Below, in pieces: positions 8,104 to 16,515 of a DNA stretch of 64,000 nt. The notes under the pieces were generated by a model. That model ran no database searches and had not been told where the DNA came from. It saw only the letters and a program-made list of their open reading frames with translations. This DNA comes from Paenibacillus sp. XY044 (lineage in GTDB: Bacteria > Bacillota > Bacilli > Paenibacillales > Paenibacillaceae), in assembly GCF_002257645.1 (NCBI RefSeq), contig NZ_NQMO01000008.1, positions 124,001 to 188,000 on the forward strand, read 5' to 3'. The translations under genes were made by a program, and so were the position numbers. Position 1 is the stretch's first letter. Each line of letters begins with the position of its first letter.

Positions 8104-8739
8104 ATGGATGAATTCAACAAAGGTGAGCAGGAACACAAGAAGGGCAGCCCGTTTGCAGGAAAAGGAATCACTCCCGTTCCTACGGATGCCCATTTCCGTA
8201 ACGATCATCGTGAGGAATATGCAGCCGAGACGGGTACTTCCACGGGAAATCGTGAACACGACGACCATCCGGCTGCCGTAACACGCATTCGTACCGATTT
8301 TCCGCGCAGAGACGGGCACAAGGAAGAATACGCTTCAGAGGTAACCAGCCCAGAAGTAACGAGCCGTGCTGCCGGTTATTCGATCCGGGACGACCGGGAG
8401 GAAGATGCCAAGAAGAGGGCCGATTTGTTCAAAAATGACCGTGAGGAGTATGCCGCAGAAGTGGCTCCGTCGCCATCGGTCCGCAGAGATGAGGTCCATG
8501 CATCGGAAGATGCCGATGACCGGGATACCGTCCAGAACTACGGACGTACGGCCGGCTATGTCGGTGTAGGCTTCGGCGTCTTGTCCCTGTTTATGTGGTC
8601 CATCATCCTGGGCCCCCTGGCTGCGGTCATCGGCTTTTATGCGTACAGCCAAGGAAGCAAGGTTTGGGGAGGATGGGCGATGGGACTCGGCATTTTGGCT
8701 ACGATCAGCTACTTCGTGCTGGTTCCGTTCGCACGCTAA
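8104..8739 (+). CDS. Membrane protein with REEYAAE-type repeats
   Basis: 211 residues; the start at 8104 is supported by GAGGAGG (8089-8095). Residues 1-145 are hydrophilic and probably disordered. They carry a repeated motif: REEYAAE (36-42), KEEYASE (73-79), a degenerate REED (98-101), REEYAAE (113-119) and a degenerate DEVHASE (129-135). Residues ~150-182 and ~190-210 are hydrophobic and glycine-rich, forming two or three membrane segments like a DUF4190-type tail. The topology suggests a membrane-tethered charged domain. I recognise no enzyme motif and cannot assign a function. Confidence 0.8.
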   Translation: MDEFNKGEQEHKKGSPFAGKGITPVPTDAHFRNDHREEYAAETGTSTGNREHDDHPAAVTRIRTDFPRRDGHKEEYASEVTSPEVTSRAAGYSIRDDREEDAKKRADLFKNDREEYAAEVAPSPSVRRDEVHASEDADDRDTVQNYGRTAGYVGVGFGVLSLFMWSIILGPLAAVIGFYAYSQGSKVWGGWAMGLGILATISYFVLVPFAR

Positions 8740-8751
8740 TTCATTCAAGTA

Positions 8752-8797
8752 AAAGGCGCCTTTGGCCGCTATTGAAGCGGCTGAGGCGCTTTTTTTC
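8752..8797 (+). terminator. Terminator after the repeat-bearing membrane protein
   Basis: GGCGCC...GGCCGCT pairs imperfectly with AGCGGCTGAGGCGC, followed by TTTTTTT. Confidence 0.75.
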
Positions 8798-8889
8798 TTG
8801 ATTGAGGTCTGGCGCGAACCCGCGGAATCATGGTAAAATAAACCCGATCCGCATGGACAAGATTTTGAGGGAAAAAGAGGTTTGAGACT

Positions 8890-9615
8890 ATGCAAATCGA
8901 TCCGGCTGCAGTGCAACAGTTGTTGGCGATGCAGGATAACAGCCGTATTCAAAATAGAGACGAGCTTATTCAGGACATTATCGAGAATGGGAGCACCTCT
9001 GATTTTGGTGTCATCCTGAATCAACTGCTGGATGATTCCAGCGCGGCGGCTGCAGAAATAGATGCTTCCGTACAACCGACGGTACCCGGCGTATCATGGA
9101 GTGACGGCCTCCTGTGGCAGCAGCTAGGAGAGGTGAACACCTCGCTGGCGACGCAAGCGGATGGCGTATCCCAACCGGTGCATTCCGGTACCGGCAGATC
9201 GACCGCTTACAATGATCTGATTGAACAGGCAAGCCGTAAGTACGGGGTGTCCGATTCGCTGATCAAGGCCGTCATCGAGACGGAGTCTACCTTTAATCCG
9301 AATGTCGTATCCTCTGCGGGTGCTAAAGGCCTGATGCAGCTCATGGACGGCACGGCCCAGGGACTAGGGGTCAGCGATCCGTTCGACCCGGCACAGAACA
9401 TCGATGCCGGTACGAAATACCTTTCGTATCAGCTGAGCCGCTTCGGGGGGCAGGAGAACATGGCGCTGGCGGCATACAATGCGGGCCCTAACCGGGTGCT
9501 CAAGCTTGGCGTATCGACCGATGCCGAATTGATGCAGCATTTGGACCAGCTTCCTGCAGAAACAAGAAACTATATCCGTAAAATTGCGGATGCCAGGGCA
9601 AAATATGAAGGTTGA
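8890..9615 (+). CDS. Lytic transglycosylase (SLT domain)
   Basis: 241 residues. The C-terminal domain (residues ~105-241) is a goose-lysozyme-like SLT fold with catalytic Glu132 in ETESTFNP, then AKGLMQLM (145-152) and AAYNAGP (194-200). These are the three signature motifs of soluble lytic transglycosylases, which cleave the glycan strand of peptidoglycan. The first ~100 residues are low-complexity with no signal peptide visible, as in B. subtilis YjbJ/CwlQ, so how it reaches the wall is unclear. It is monocistronic, with a terminator upstream and ~130 bp of featureless sequence downstream. Confidence 0.9.
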   Translation: MQIDPAAVQQLLAMQDNSRIQNRDELIQDIIENGSTSDFGVILNQLLDDSSAAAAEIDASVQPTVPGVSWSDGLLWQQLGEVNTSLATQADGVSQPVHSGTGRSTAYNDLIEQASRKYGVSDSLIKAVIETESTFNPNVVSSAGAKGLMQLMDGTAQGLGVSDPFDPAQNIDAGTKYLSYQLSRFGGQENMALAAYNAGPNRVLKLGVSTDAELMQHLDQLPAETRNYIRKIADARAKYEG

Positions 9616-9744
9616 TACCAATCGAATAGCGTTTTAAGTTACGGGATCAAACTCGGGAGGACGGGAAGCGGCTCGATAAGCGCTTCTTCCGATGTTTGAT
9701 CTCTTTATATTGCTTCGGGTGATCCGTGTAAAGGAGGAAACGTG

Positions 9745-10905
9745 ATGATCTATTGGGACCATGCGGCAAGTACGCCACCCTACGAAGAAGTCATCCAGAC
9801 GATGGCTGAAGTGATGAGACAGCATTACGGCAATCCTTCATCCATTCACCGGATGGGCGAGGATGCCGCCAAACTAATCAAGCGTTCCCGGGAAGTTTGC
9901 GCCATCGCCCTTGGCGTTAAGCCAGCCGAGATCATCTTGACCTCAGGCGCAACGGAAGGCAACAATCTGGCCATCAAGGGCGCGGCCTTTCAGTACGCCG
10001 GCAGGGGCAAGCACATCATAACGACGGCAACGGAACACCCATCCGTATACGACAGCTGCTTGTATCTTCAGGAACATGGATTCGAGGTGACCTTTCTTGA
10101 CGTGGACCGGAAAGGCCGGATTGATCCGGACCAGCTGCGCAGCCAGATTCGGAAGGACACCATCTTGGTCAGTATCATGCATGTAAACAACGAGACAGGC
10201 GCATTACAGCCACTGGAGGCTGCGGGACGCATGATCAAACAATGCAACCCGCGCACCCTTTTCCATGTGGACGGTGTTCAGGGCTTTGGTAAGCTGCATG
10301 TCGATCTGCAGGCTTGGCAGGCAGATTTATATACGTTATCCGCACACAAAATCCGCGGTCCTAAAGGCACCGGCGTTTTATTCAAAAGGGAAAGCGTTCA
10401 GCTTCATCCGCTCCTGTCGGGAGGCAAACAGGAATCCGGCATGCGCTCGGGGACGGAGAACTATCCCGGGATGGTCGCCATGGCCAAAGCCATGCGGATG
10501 GCAAAAGAGCAACTGGGGGATTTCGGTGAGCAGGTTGGGGCACTTCGTGACGATTTGCTTGGATTTATCCGCAGCTTGCCGGAGCTTGCGCTGAACAGTG
10601 ACGAAGGCGGGGCGCCGCATATCGTCAACGTGTCATTTCCGGGGATGAAAGCCGAGGTGCTGCTTCATACGCTCGAGGAGCACGGCATGCTGGTGTCCAC
10701 GAAATCGGCCTGCTCATCCAAGACGTCGGAGCCAAGCCGAGTCCTGCTTGCCATGGGACGGAGCGACGATGAGGCTTCCAGCGCGATCCGAATCAGCATG
10801 GGGCTTACCAACACCAACAATGAATTGCAACGGCTGAAGGACGCGCTCCAGGATGCGGTCAACCGGCTGAGGCCTTTAATGACAGGAAGGAATGAAATCC
10901 ATTGA
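9745..10905 (+). CDS. Cysteine desulfurase (NifS/IscS family, ThiI partner)
   Basis: 386 residues, a PLP-dependent class V aminotransferase-fold enzyme that takes sulfur from cysteine as an enzyme persulfide. PLP lysine K202 is in LSAHKIRGPKG, the cofactor-contacting motif TEHPSVYDS is present, and the catalytic Cys323 lies in STKSACSS. The ATG at 9745 is preferred over GTG 9742 because AAGGAGG ends 7 nt before it. The gene overlaps thiI by 4 bp. In B. subtilis the gene in this position (nifZ) delivers sulfur to ThiI for tRNA thiolation, so that role is inferred here. Confidence 0.92.
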   Translation: MIYWDHAASTPPYEEVIQTMAEVMRQHYGNPSSIHRMGEDAAKLIKRSREVCAIALGVKPAEIILTSGATEGNNLAIKGAAFQYAGRGKHIITTATEHPSVYDSCLYLQEHGFEVTFLDVDRKGRIDPDQLRSQIRKDTILVSIMHVNNETGALQPLEAAGRMIKQCNPRTLFHVDGVQGFGKLHVDLQAWQADLYTLSAHKIRGPKGTGVLFKRESVQLHPLLSGGKQESGMRSGTENYPGMVAMAKAMRMAKEQLGDFGEQVGALRDDLLGFIRSLPELALNSDEGGAPHIVNVSFPGMKAEVLLHTLEEHGMLVSTKSACSSKTSEPSRVLLAMGRSDDEASSAIRISMGLTNTNNELQRLKDALQDAVNRLRPLMTGRNEIH

Positions 10906-12128
10906 AATATGATATGCTGCTGCTCCGTTACGGAGAAATTACACTCAAAGGAAAAAACCGGGGACGTTTTGAGAATGCGGTTATCTCACATATCCGGTCC
11001 ATTCTTAAGGATTTTCCCAAAGCTAAGATTCGCAAGGATTACGGAAGACTGTACGTTGAACTGAACGGGGAAGAGGTGGAGCCGCTGATTTCCTCGCTCC
11101 AAAAAATATTTGGATTGACGTCGATCAGCCCGGTCGTGGTGAGTCCCACGGAGCTGGATTCCATATTGGAAGCCTCTTCCGCCTTTCTCGCACAGATGAA
11201 CATGGAGGAAGAGATCACCTTTAAGGTCCATGCCCGCAGGGTATGGAAAGCATTCCCGCATTCGTCTCATGAAATGAACCATCTGGTGGGTGCACCGCTG
11301 CTGAAGAAATATCCTCTGTTAAAAGTGAGCATGAAGGATCCCGAGCTCACCCTGCATGTTGAGATCCGCGATCAGGGAACCTATATATTCTGTCAAACCA
11401 TTCCCGCCGTCGGAGGATTTCCACGGGGAAGCAACGGCAAGGCCATGCTGCTCCTGTCGGGTGGAATCGACAGCCCGGTCGCAGGATGGTCATCCATGCG
11501 CAGAGGGCTGGAAGTGGAGTGCGTTCACTTCTACAGCTATCCGTTTACAAGCCGTCTCGCCAAGGAGAAGGTGATCGATCTGGCGAAGGTGCTGTCGGGA
11601 TATGCAGGGGAGATCAAGCTTCATCTGGTACCGTTTACCGAAGTGCAAACGTCCTTTACCGGCATTGGGCAGGACAATTTGATCATCACGCTGATGCGGC
11701 GTTCCATGCTGCGGATTGCCGAGCTGCTGGCCGAGCGCGAAGGGGCGCTTGCGATCGTTACCGGAGACAGCCTCGGCCAGGTGGCCAGCCAAACCCTGCC
11801 GAGCATGAACGTGATCGGCAGGGCGACTGAGCTGCCGCTACTGCGGCCGCTGATCATGATGGACAAGAATGAGATCATTCGTATTTCCAAAGATATCGGC
11901 ACGTACGATACCTCGATTCTTCCTTATGAAGACTGCTGCACCCTGTTCGTGCCCAAATCACCGACGACGAATCCGAATTTGCGGGTCGTCGAGAACGTGG
12001 AAGCGTCGATCGAGAAGCTCTCCGAACTGATCCAAGACGCTTTAGAGCGGACCGAGACCCTGGTACTGACCAAGGATTATGTGATTGGGGATGAAGAAGA
12101 AGCAGGCGTCAACGAGGATTGGTTCTAA
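10902..12128 (+). CDS. thiI: tRNA 4-thiouridine synthase ThiI
   Basis: 408 residues starting at TTG 10902, which overlaps the stop of the desulfurase gene. AGGAAGG lies 11 nt upstream. Order: N-terminal ferredoxin-like domain, THUMP domain (~60-165) and PP-loop adenylation domain with SGGIDSP (186-192). The conserved Cys of EDCCTLF is present near residue 347. The C-terminal rhodanese domain of E. coli ThiI is absent, as usual in Bacillus, so the neighbouring desulfurase probably passes sulfur directly. It makes s4U8 in tRNA. A hairpin terminator follows. Confidence 0.95.
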   Translation: MKYDMLLLRYGEITLKGKNRGRFENAVISHIRSILKDFPKAKIRKDYGRLYVELNGEEVEPLISSLQKIFGLTSISPVVVSPTELDSILEASSAFLAQMNMEEEITFKVHARRVWKAFPHSSHEMNHLVGAPLLKKYPLLKVSMKDPELTLHVEIRDQGTYIFCQTIPAVGGFPRGSNGKAMLLLSGGIDSPVAGWSSMRRGLEVECVHFYSYPFTSRLAKEKVIDLAKVLSGYAGEIKLHLVPFTEVQTSFTGIGQDNLIITLMRRSMLRIAELLAEREGALAIVTGDSLGQVASQTLPSMNVIGRATELPLLRPLIMMDKNEIIRISKDIGTYDTSILPYEDCCTLFVPKSPTTNPNLRVVENVEASIEKLSELIQDALERTETLVLTKDYVIGDEEEAGVNEDWF

Positions 12129-12150
12129 AGAGCATGCATCGAAAACAAAC

Positions 12151-12195
12151 AAAGGAGGTCTCTTCATGGAAGAGCCTCCTTTCGCTTTTTCTTTT
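12151..12195 (+). terminator. Terminator after thiI
   Basis: AAAGGAGG-T-CTCTTC and GAAGAG-CCTCCTTT form a long stem with one bulged T and loop ATG, followed by a T-rich stretch. An AGGAGG-ATG pair inside the stem mimics a ribosome binding site but opens no convincing gene. Confidence 0.8.
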
Positions 12196-12217
12196 GACAA
12201 CATGCCGTCCTTACGTT

Positions 12218-12916
12218 CTAACTATACGAGTGTTCGTCCTTCCGTTTCTTCATCGAAACGCGCTTCAGGTATCCGAGGGCAAGAATACCAATGACCACGA
12301 TCACGATAAACAGCACCCTTAGGACGTGATATTCTTCAAAAAACGGGGCAAACCTCTTCTCTTCCGTAATCATGTTGGATGCCGTGTAACCGAGAACGGC
12401 CGAACCAAGGTAAATAATCCATGGAAACTTGTTAATGAGCTTAATAAACAGGGTGCTTCCCCAAACGACGATCGGAACGCTGATGAGCAATCCGAGAATA
12501 ACCAGGATGATATTCTGCCCGGCTGCGCCGGCTACGGCGATCACATTATCCAGACCCATCGCGGCATCCGCTACAATGATGGTCCGGACGGCCCCCCACA
12601 GGGTTTGGCCGGCCTTGATGTCCGTATGATCGTCGTTATCGGCCAGCAACTTGTAGGCAATCCATACGAGCAGGATACCGCCCAGCGCCAGCAGCCACGG
12701 CACTTTCAGCAGCCAGACGACGACGATGGTCGCAATGATCCGGAGCAGAACCGCGCCGCCAGTTCCATAAAAAATAGCCTTTTTCTGAGTCGAGGGGGGA
12801 AGATTCCTCGCAGCAAGGCCAATTACGATGGCGTTATCGCCAGCCAGTATTAAATCTAAAAAGACGATCTTAACCAGATTGACTAAAAATTCTATTACAC
12901 TGTCCAAGTCGGTCAC
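12218..12916 (-). CDS. TerC/YjbE-family integral membrane protein (1)
   Basis: 232 residues with about seven membrane segments. Family signatures are LILAGDNAIVIGLAARNLP near the N-terminus and ADAAMGLDNVIAVAGAA in the middle; the paired acidic GDN and LDN motifs are proposed to bind metal within the membrane. TerC proteins are implicated in metal (often manganese) export or loading of exported proteins, but the substrate of this one is not visible. It is divergent from a second family member at 13039, with ~122 bp between them. A very basic, short cytoplasmic tail ends the protein. Confidence 0.88.
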   Translation of the reverse strand: MTDLDSVIEFLVNLVKIVFLDLILAGDNAIVIGLAARNLPPSTQKKAIFYGTGGAVLLRIIATIVVVWLLKVPWLLALGGILLVWIAYKLLADNDDHTDIKAGQTLWGAVRTIIVADAAMGLDNVIAVAGAAGQNIILVILGLLISVPIVVWGSTLFIKLINKFPWIIYLGSAVLGYTASNMITEEKRFAPFFEEYHVLRVLFIVIVVIGILALGYLKRVSMKKRKDEHSYS

Positions 12917-13038
12917 TCCTTGTTATGACTGTATACGGAGTCCAATTGCAAATCGCTTCATTATAGGCTAAATTTTCATATGAAGTCAAGCATAGCCTGG
13001 CCCACTTTCACATAGAAGTAGAGTGGGGGTGTTGACCT

Positions 13039-13701
13039 TTGGAATCGATTTGGCTGCTCATTCAGATCCTTATGATCAATTTGGTCCTAAGTGGCGACAA
13101 CGCCGTTGTGATAGCCCTGGCGAGCAAGGACCTGCCGGAGAAGCAGCGTAAACAGGCGGTATGGTGGGGAGCGCTCGGCGCGGTTATCCTAAGGTGTCTG
13201 CTGACCTTTATTGCGGTCATTCTGCTGAAAGTTCCTTATGTTCAGGCGGTCGGCGGATTTATGCTCATCTGGATCGCCCTGAATCTGCTGATCGAAAACA
13301 AGGATGATATCCGTCTGCAGGAATCGTCCACCATCTGGAAAGCGGTCAGAACTATTCTTGCGGCTGATTTTATTATGAGTCTTGACAATGTACTGGCCAT
13401 TGCCGGACTGGCCAATGGGGATCTTGCACTGATCGTGATCGGCATTGCGATCAGCATACCGATCGTCGTCTGGGGCAGCAATTTGATCGTTACATGGCTT
13501 CACCGGTTCCCGGTGCTCGTGTACTTCGGGGCGGGCATTCTAGCCTACACGGCAGGGGAGATGCTGCTTCAGGACCACAGGCTTGGCGCGCTCCTTTCCG
13601 CATCTCTGGCGGAATTCCACCATCTCATACCCGGTGTTTTGGCCGGACTGGTGATCGCCGCAGGCGGAATCAAGCAGCTGCTGCTGCGGCCTCGTTCATA
13701 A
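13039..13701 (+). CDS. TerC/YjbE-family integral membrane protein (2)
   Basis: 220 residues, seven predicted membrane segments, with NLVLSGDNAVVIALASKDLP and ADFIMSLDNVLAIAGLA, the same paired acidic motifs as the divergent gene at 12218. It starts at TTG 13039 with GGGGGTG upstream. The two neighbours are clearly paralogous but differ through much of their length, so the duplication is not recent. Metal transport is inferred from the family only. A terminator follows at 13721. Confidence 0.87.
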   Translation: MESIWLLIQILMINLVLSGDNAVVIALASKDLPEKQRKQAVWWGALGAVILRCLLTFIAVILLKVPYVQAVGGFMLIWIALNLLIENKDDIRLQESSTIWKAVRTILAADFIMSLDNVLAIAGLANGDLALIVIGIAISIPIVVWGSNLIVTWLHRFPVLVYFGAGILAYTAGEMLLQDHRLGALLSASLAEFHHLIPGVLAGLVIAAGGIKQLLLRPRS

Positions 13702-13720
13702 GCAGAACAGTTTTGTCGAG

Positions 13721-13745
13721 AGCCGGGAGTTTCCCGGCTTTTTTT
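13721..13745 (+). terminator. Terminator after second terC-like gene
   Basis: AGCCGGGA (13721-13728) pairs with TCCCGGCT (13732-13739), followed by T7. Confidence 0.88.
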
Positions 13746-13775
13746 CGTGGTTGGAACTAATAAAGAACCGAAGAT

Positions 13776-13849
13776 CTCTGCGGCGCAATTTTAATGAAAC
13801 GAGTCTGCAGCAAGAACCCGTTACTGCGGGTTTGCTGTGGGCCGCAGAG
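13776..13849 (+). other. Possible structured RNA element in intergenic region
   Basis: A perfect 9-bp outer stem, CTCTGCGGC (13776-13784) with GCCGCAGAG (13841-13849), encloses an inner hairpin. In it CAGCA...AACCCG (13808-13820) pairs with CGGGTT...TGCTG (13827-13837) around a two-base bulge. It lies between the terC terminator and the LiaI-like gene and is followed by a weak hairpin plus T-run near 13865-13880. I recognise no riboswitch class. It could be a leader RNA, a small RNA or a decayed repeat. Confidence 0.4.
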
Positions 13850-13967
13850 CCTAAAAAATTACAGGCGGAATCTGGTTTTTTTCACGGGTTTCAGATAAAC
13901 TAAAGATGAAAATATGTCGTTTTTTGCGCATGGCGTAAGGAGCGATTATAGAGAAGAGGGTGGGAGA

Positions 13968-14477
13968 ATGTCCTCAAGAAACGACTTGAAGCTGGGCCTG
14001 TTCATTGTGATTGCTGGAATTGTCATTTTGCTTGGCAAGCTTGGGGTTTTCGGTTTTTTGGGCCGCACGCTGTGGCCGCTGGTCCTTTTGATTCCGGGGC
14101 TGGTTCTGCATATGCTGTTTTTCGGCAACCGGGCGCGTGCCACGGTGCTTGTACCCGGCGGTATTTTGACGGTGTACGGGCTGCTCTTTTTACTGTGCAG
14201 CACGATCAACTGGAAGCTGATGTCCTACTTGTGGCCCGCCCTTCTGCTCGGGATCGCGGTCGGGATGTATGAGTATTACTTGTTTGAAAAGCCGCGTCCG
14301 TCCGCCTTGCTTCCTGCCTCCATCATTTTGGGACTGGCCTCGCTGGTGCTTTTCTTCTTCAGCCTTCTTCATACTGCGGTGATCTATATCCTCGCCGTAC
14401 TGCTCATCGTGGGGGGAATATGGCTCATTGCCGGGAGGGGGAAACCCAGAGACAGAAAGTGGAAGAACGGATGGTGA
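13968..14477 (+). CDS. LiaI/LiaF-like (DUF5668-type) membrane protein
   Basis: 169 residues with about five hydrophobic segments and a short basic tail (GRGKPRDRKWKNGW). Short glycine-rich helices (IVIAGIVILLGKLG, LLIVGGIWLIAGRG) resemble the membrane region of LiaI/LiaF and DUF5668 proteins, which are often linked to envelope-stress sensing. The start at 13968 has GAGGGTGGG upstream; the ATG at 13914 lacks a site. There is no neighbouring two-component system, so any stress role is only suggested by the fold. Confidence 0.7.
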   Translation: MSSRNDLKLGLFIVIAGIVILLGKLGVFGFLGRTLWPLVLLIPGLVLHMLFFGNRARATVLVPGGILTVYGLLFLLCSTINWKLMSYLWPALLLGIAVGMYEYYLFEKPRPSALLPASIILGLASLVLFFFSLLHTAVIYILAVLLIVGGIWLIAGRGKPRDRKWKNGW

Positions 14478-14505
14478 TTCAGACCTTCTATTTTCTGTAA
14501 AACAC

Positions 14506-14574
14506 TTGTTTTTTTCTGAAACTTCATTATAATATAAGGGATGTAGAAGCGTCGGCGCTACCGCCTGACGCTTC
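14506..14574 (+). promoter_or_regulatory. typA promoter and leader hairpin
   Basis: -35 TTGTTT (14506-14511), 16-nt spacer, -10 TATAAT (14528-14533). The predicted leader then folds: GAAGCGTC (14546-14553) pairs with GACGCTTC (14567-14574), and GGCG/CGCC pairs inside with one bulged T. No T-run follows, so it is not a simple terminator. Confidence 0.65.
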
Positions 14575-14628
14575 ATTTGTTGAAAGACTTCGTTACGATT
14601 TGAAAGGGAAAGGATCTGGATAAAAGCC

Positions 14629-16470
14629 ATGCATTCAAGAGATCAAATTCGCAACATTGCGATTATTGCGCACGTTGACCACGGCAAGACGACCCTGGTT
14701 GACCAGTTGCTGCAGCAATCGGGGATATTCGCCAAGCACGAACATCTGCAGGAACGCGCCATGGACTCCAACGATTTGGAGCGCGAACGCGGCATTACCA
14801 TTCTGGCCAAGAACACGGCCATTACGTATAAAGATTTTTTAATCAACATTGTGGACACTCCTGGCCACGCCGACTTCGGCGGCGAGGTGGAACGGATCAT
14901 GAAGATGGTCGACGGCGTACTTCTCGTCGTTGACGCTTATGAAGGCTGCATGCCTCAGACCAAATTTGTGCTGCGCAAAGCGCTTGAGGCAAATTTGACG
15001 CCGATCGTCGTCGTCAACAAGATCGACCGTCCGGCCGCTCGCCCGGCCGAAGTTATCGACGAAGTGCTCGACCTCTTCATCGAGCTTGAAGCGAATGACG
15101 ACCAGTTGAACTTCCCGGTCGTTTACGCTTCGGCTTTGAACGGAACCTCGAGCCTTGATCCGGACAAGCAGGACGACAACATGCTGGCCCTGTATGAAAC
15201 GATTACCGAGCATATTCCTTCTCCGACGGAGAATGTTGATGAGCCGCTCCAGTTCCTTGTTACACTGATGGACTACAATGAATATCTTGGACGGATTGCG
15301 ATCGGCCGGGTCAACCGCGGCGTGATCAAGCAAGGCCAAGCCGTTACGGTCATCATGCGCGACGGCAAGAGCAAATCCGCCCGGATCGAGAAGCTGTTCG
15401 GCTTCCAGGGATTGAAGCGCGTGGAGCAGGAAGAAGCCGGAGCGGGCGATATTATCGCCATCGCCGGAATCAAGGACATCAATATCGGGGAAACGATCGC
15501 CGATCCGAACCATCCTGAGGCACTGCCGGTGCTTAAGATTGACGAGCCGACCCTACAGATGACCTTCCTGGTCAACAACAGCCCGTTTGCCGGACGCGAG
15601 GGCAAGTGGGTAACGTCCCGCAAGCTGCGTGAGCGTCTGATGAAGGAACTGGAGACAGACGTCAGCTTGCGCGTTGAGGAGACGGACAGCCCTGATGCAT
15701 TTATCGTATCGGGACGCGGCGAGCTTCACCTCGGCATCCTGATCGAGAATATGCGCCGCGAGGGGTACGAAATGCAGGTTTCGAAGCCTGAAGTTATCGT
15801 CAAGGAAATCGACGGAGCCAAGATGGAACCGATCGAGCGCCTTCTGATCGATGTGCCTGAAGAGAGCATGGGCGCGGTCATGGAAAGCCTCGGTTCCCGC
15901 AAGGCTGAAATGGTGAACATGGTCAACACCGGCAACGGACAGGTGCGTCTGGAATTCCTTATTCCGGCACGCGGTCTGATCGGTTATCGTACGCACTTCC
16001 TGACGCTGACCCGTGGTTATGGCGTCATGAACCATGCGTTTGACAGCTACGGTCCGCTGCACAGCGGCCAAGTCGGCGGACGCCATCAGGGCGTGCTGGT
16101 TTCCAGCGAGACCGGAACGAGCACTTTCTACGGCATGATGGGCGTCGAAGACCGGGGTATCCTGTTCCTGGAGCCCGGAACCGAAATTTATGAAGGCATG
16201 ATCGTCGGCGAGCATACACGCGATAACGACATCGTCGTTAACATTTGCAAAGAGAAGCAGCTGACAAACGTGCGTTCCGCGACGAAAGATGATACAGTAA
16301 AAATGAAGACGCCTCGTCTATTCTCACTTGAACAGGCGCTTGAATATTTGAATGACGACGAGTATTGCGAAATCACGCCGAAGTCCGTACGTCTGCGCAA
16401 GAAGCTCTTGAACAAGAGCGAGCGCGAACGTGCCGAGAAGCACCGCAAGATGGCCGAAGCCAATATGTAA
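14629..16470 (+). CDS. typA: Translational GTPase TypA/BipA
   Basis: 613 residues, full length for the family. The GTPase domain has G1 AHVDHGKT (14-21), G2 RGIT, G3 DTPGH (76-80) and G4 NKID (130-133). EF-G-like domains II, III and V follow, then the TypA-specific C-terminal domain (from ~GLIGYRTHFLTLTRGYG). BipA binds the ribosome and aids 50S assembly and growth under stress, particularly cold. AAAGGGAAAGG precedes the ATG. In B. subtilis the homologue (ylaG) also precedes ylaH, the same order seen here. Confidence 0.97.
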   Translation: MHSRDQIRNIAIIAHVDHGKTTLVDQLLQQSGIFAKHEHLQERAMDSNDLERERGITILAKNTAITYKDFLINIVDTPGHADFGGEVERIMKMVDGVLLVVDAYEGCMPQTKFVLRKALEANLTPIVVVNKIDRPAARPAEVIDEVLDLFIELEANDDQLNFPVVYASALNGTSSLDPDKQDDNMLALYETITEHIPSPTENVDEPLQFLVTLMDYNEYLGRIAIGRVNRGVIKQGQAVTVIMRDGKSKSARIEKLFGFQGLKRVEQEEAGAGDIIAIAGIKDINIGETIADPNHPEALPVLKIDEPTLQMTFLVNNSPFAGREGKWVTSRKLRERLMKELETDVSLRVEETDSPDAFIVSGRGELHLGILIENMRREGYEMQVSKPEVIVKEIDGAKMEPIERLLIDVPEESMGAVMESLGSRKAEMVNMVNTGNGQVRLEFLIPARGLIGYRTHFLTLTRGYGVMNHAFDSYGPLHSGQVGGRHQGVLVSSETGTSTFYGMMGVEDRGILFLEPGTEIYEGMIVGEHTRDNDIVVNICKEKQLTNVRSATKDDTVKMKTPRLFSLEQALEYLNDDEYCEITPKSVRLRKKLLNKSERERAEKHRKMAEANM

Positions 16471-16515
16471 TCCGGGTAAGGTCCTCACCTCATTTCTGGA
16501 AGGAGTGAACTGTCC

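Noticed and set aside
12169..12294. Apparent ATG with AGGAGG just after thiI
   Set aside because: Both lie in the stem and loop of the terminator hairpin, and the frame runs into the convergent terC gene.
12917..13038. Manganese riboswitch between the two terC-like genes
   Set aside because: The gap is too short and lacks the conserved core of the yybP-ykoY RNA.
14546..14574. Terminator in the typA leader
   Set aside because: Good hairpin but no T-run follows, so it was listed as a leader structure only.
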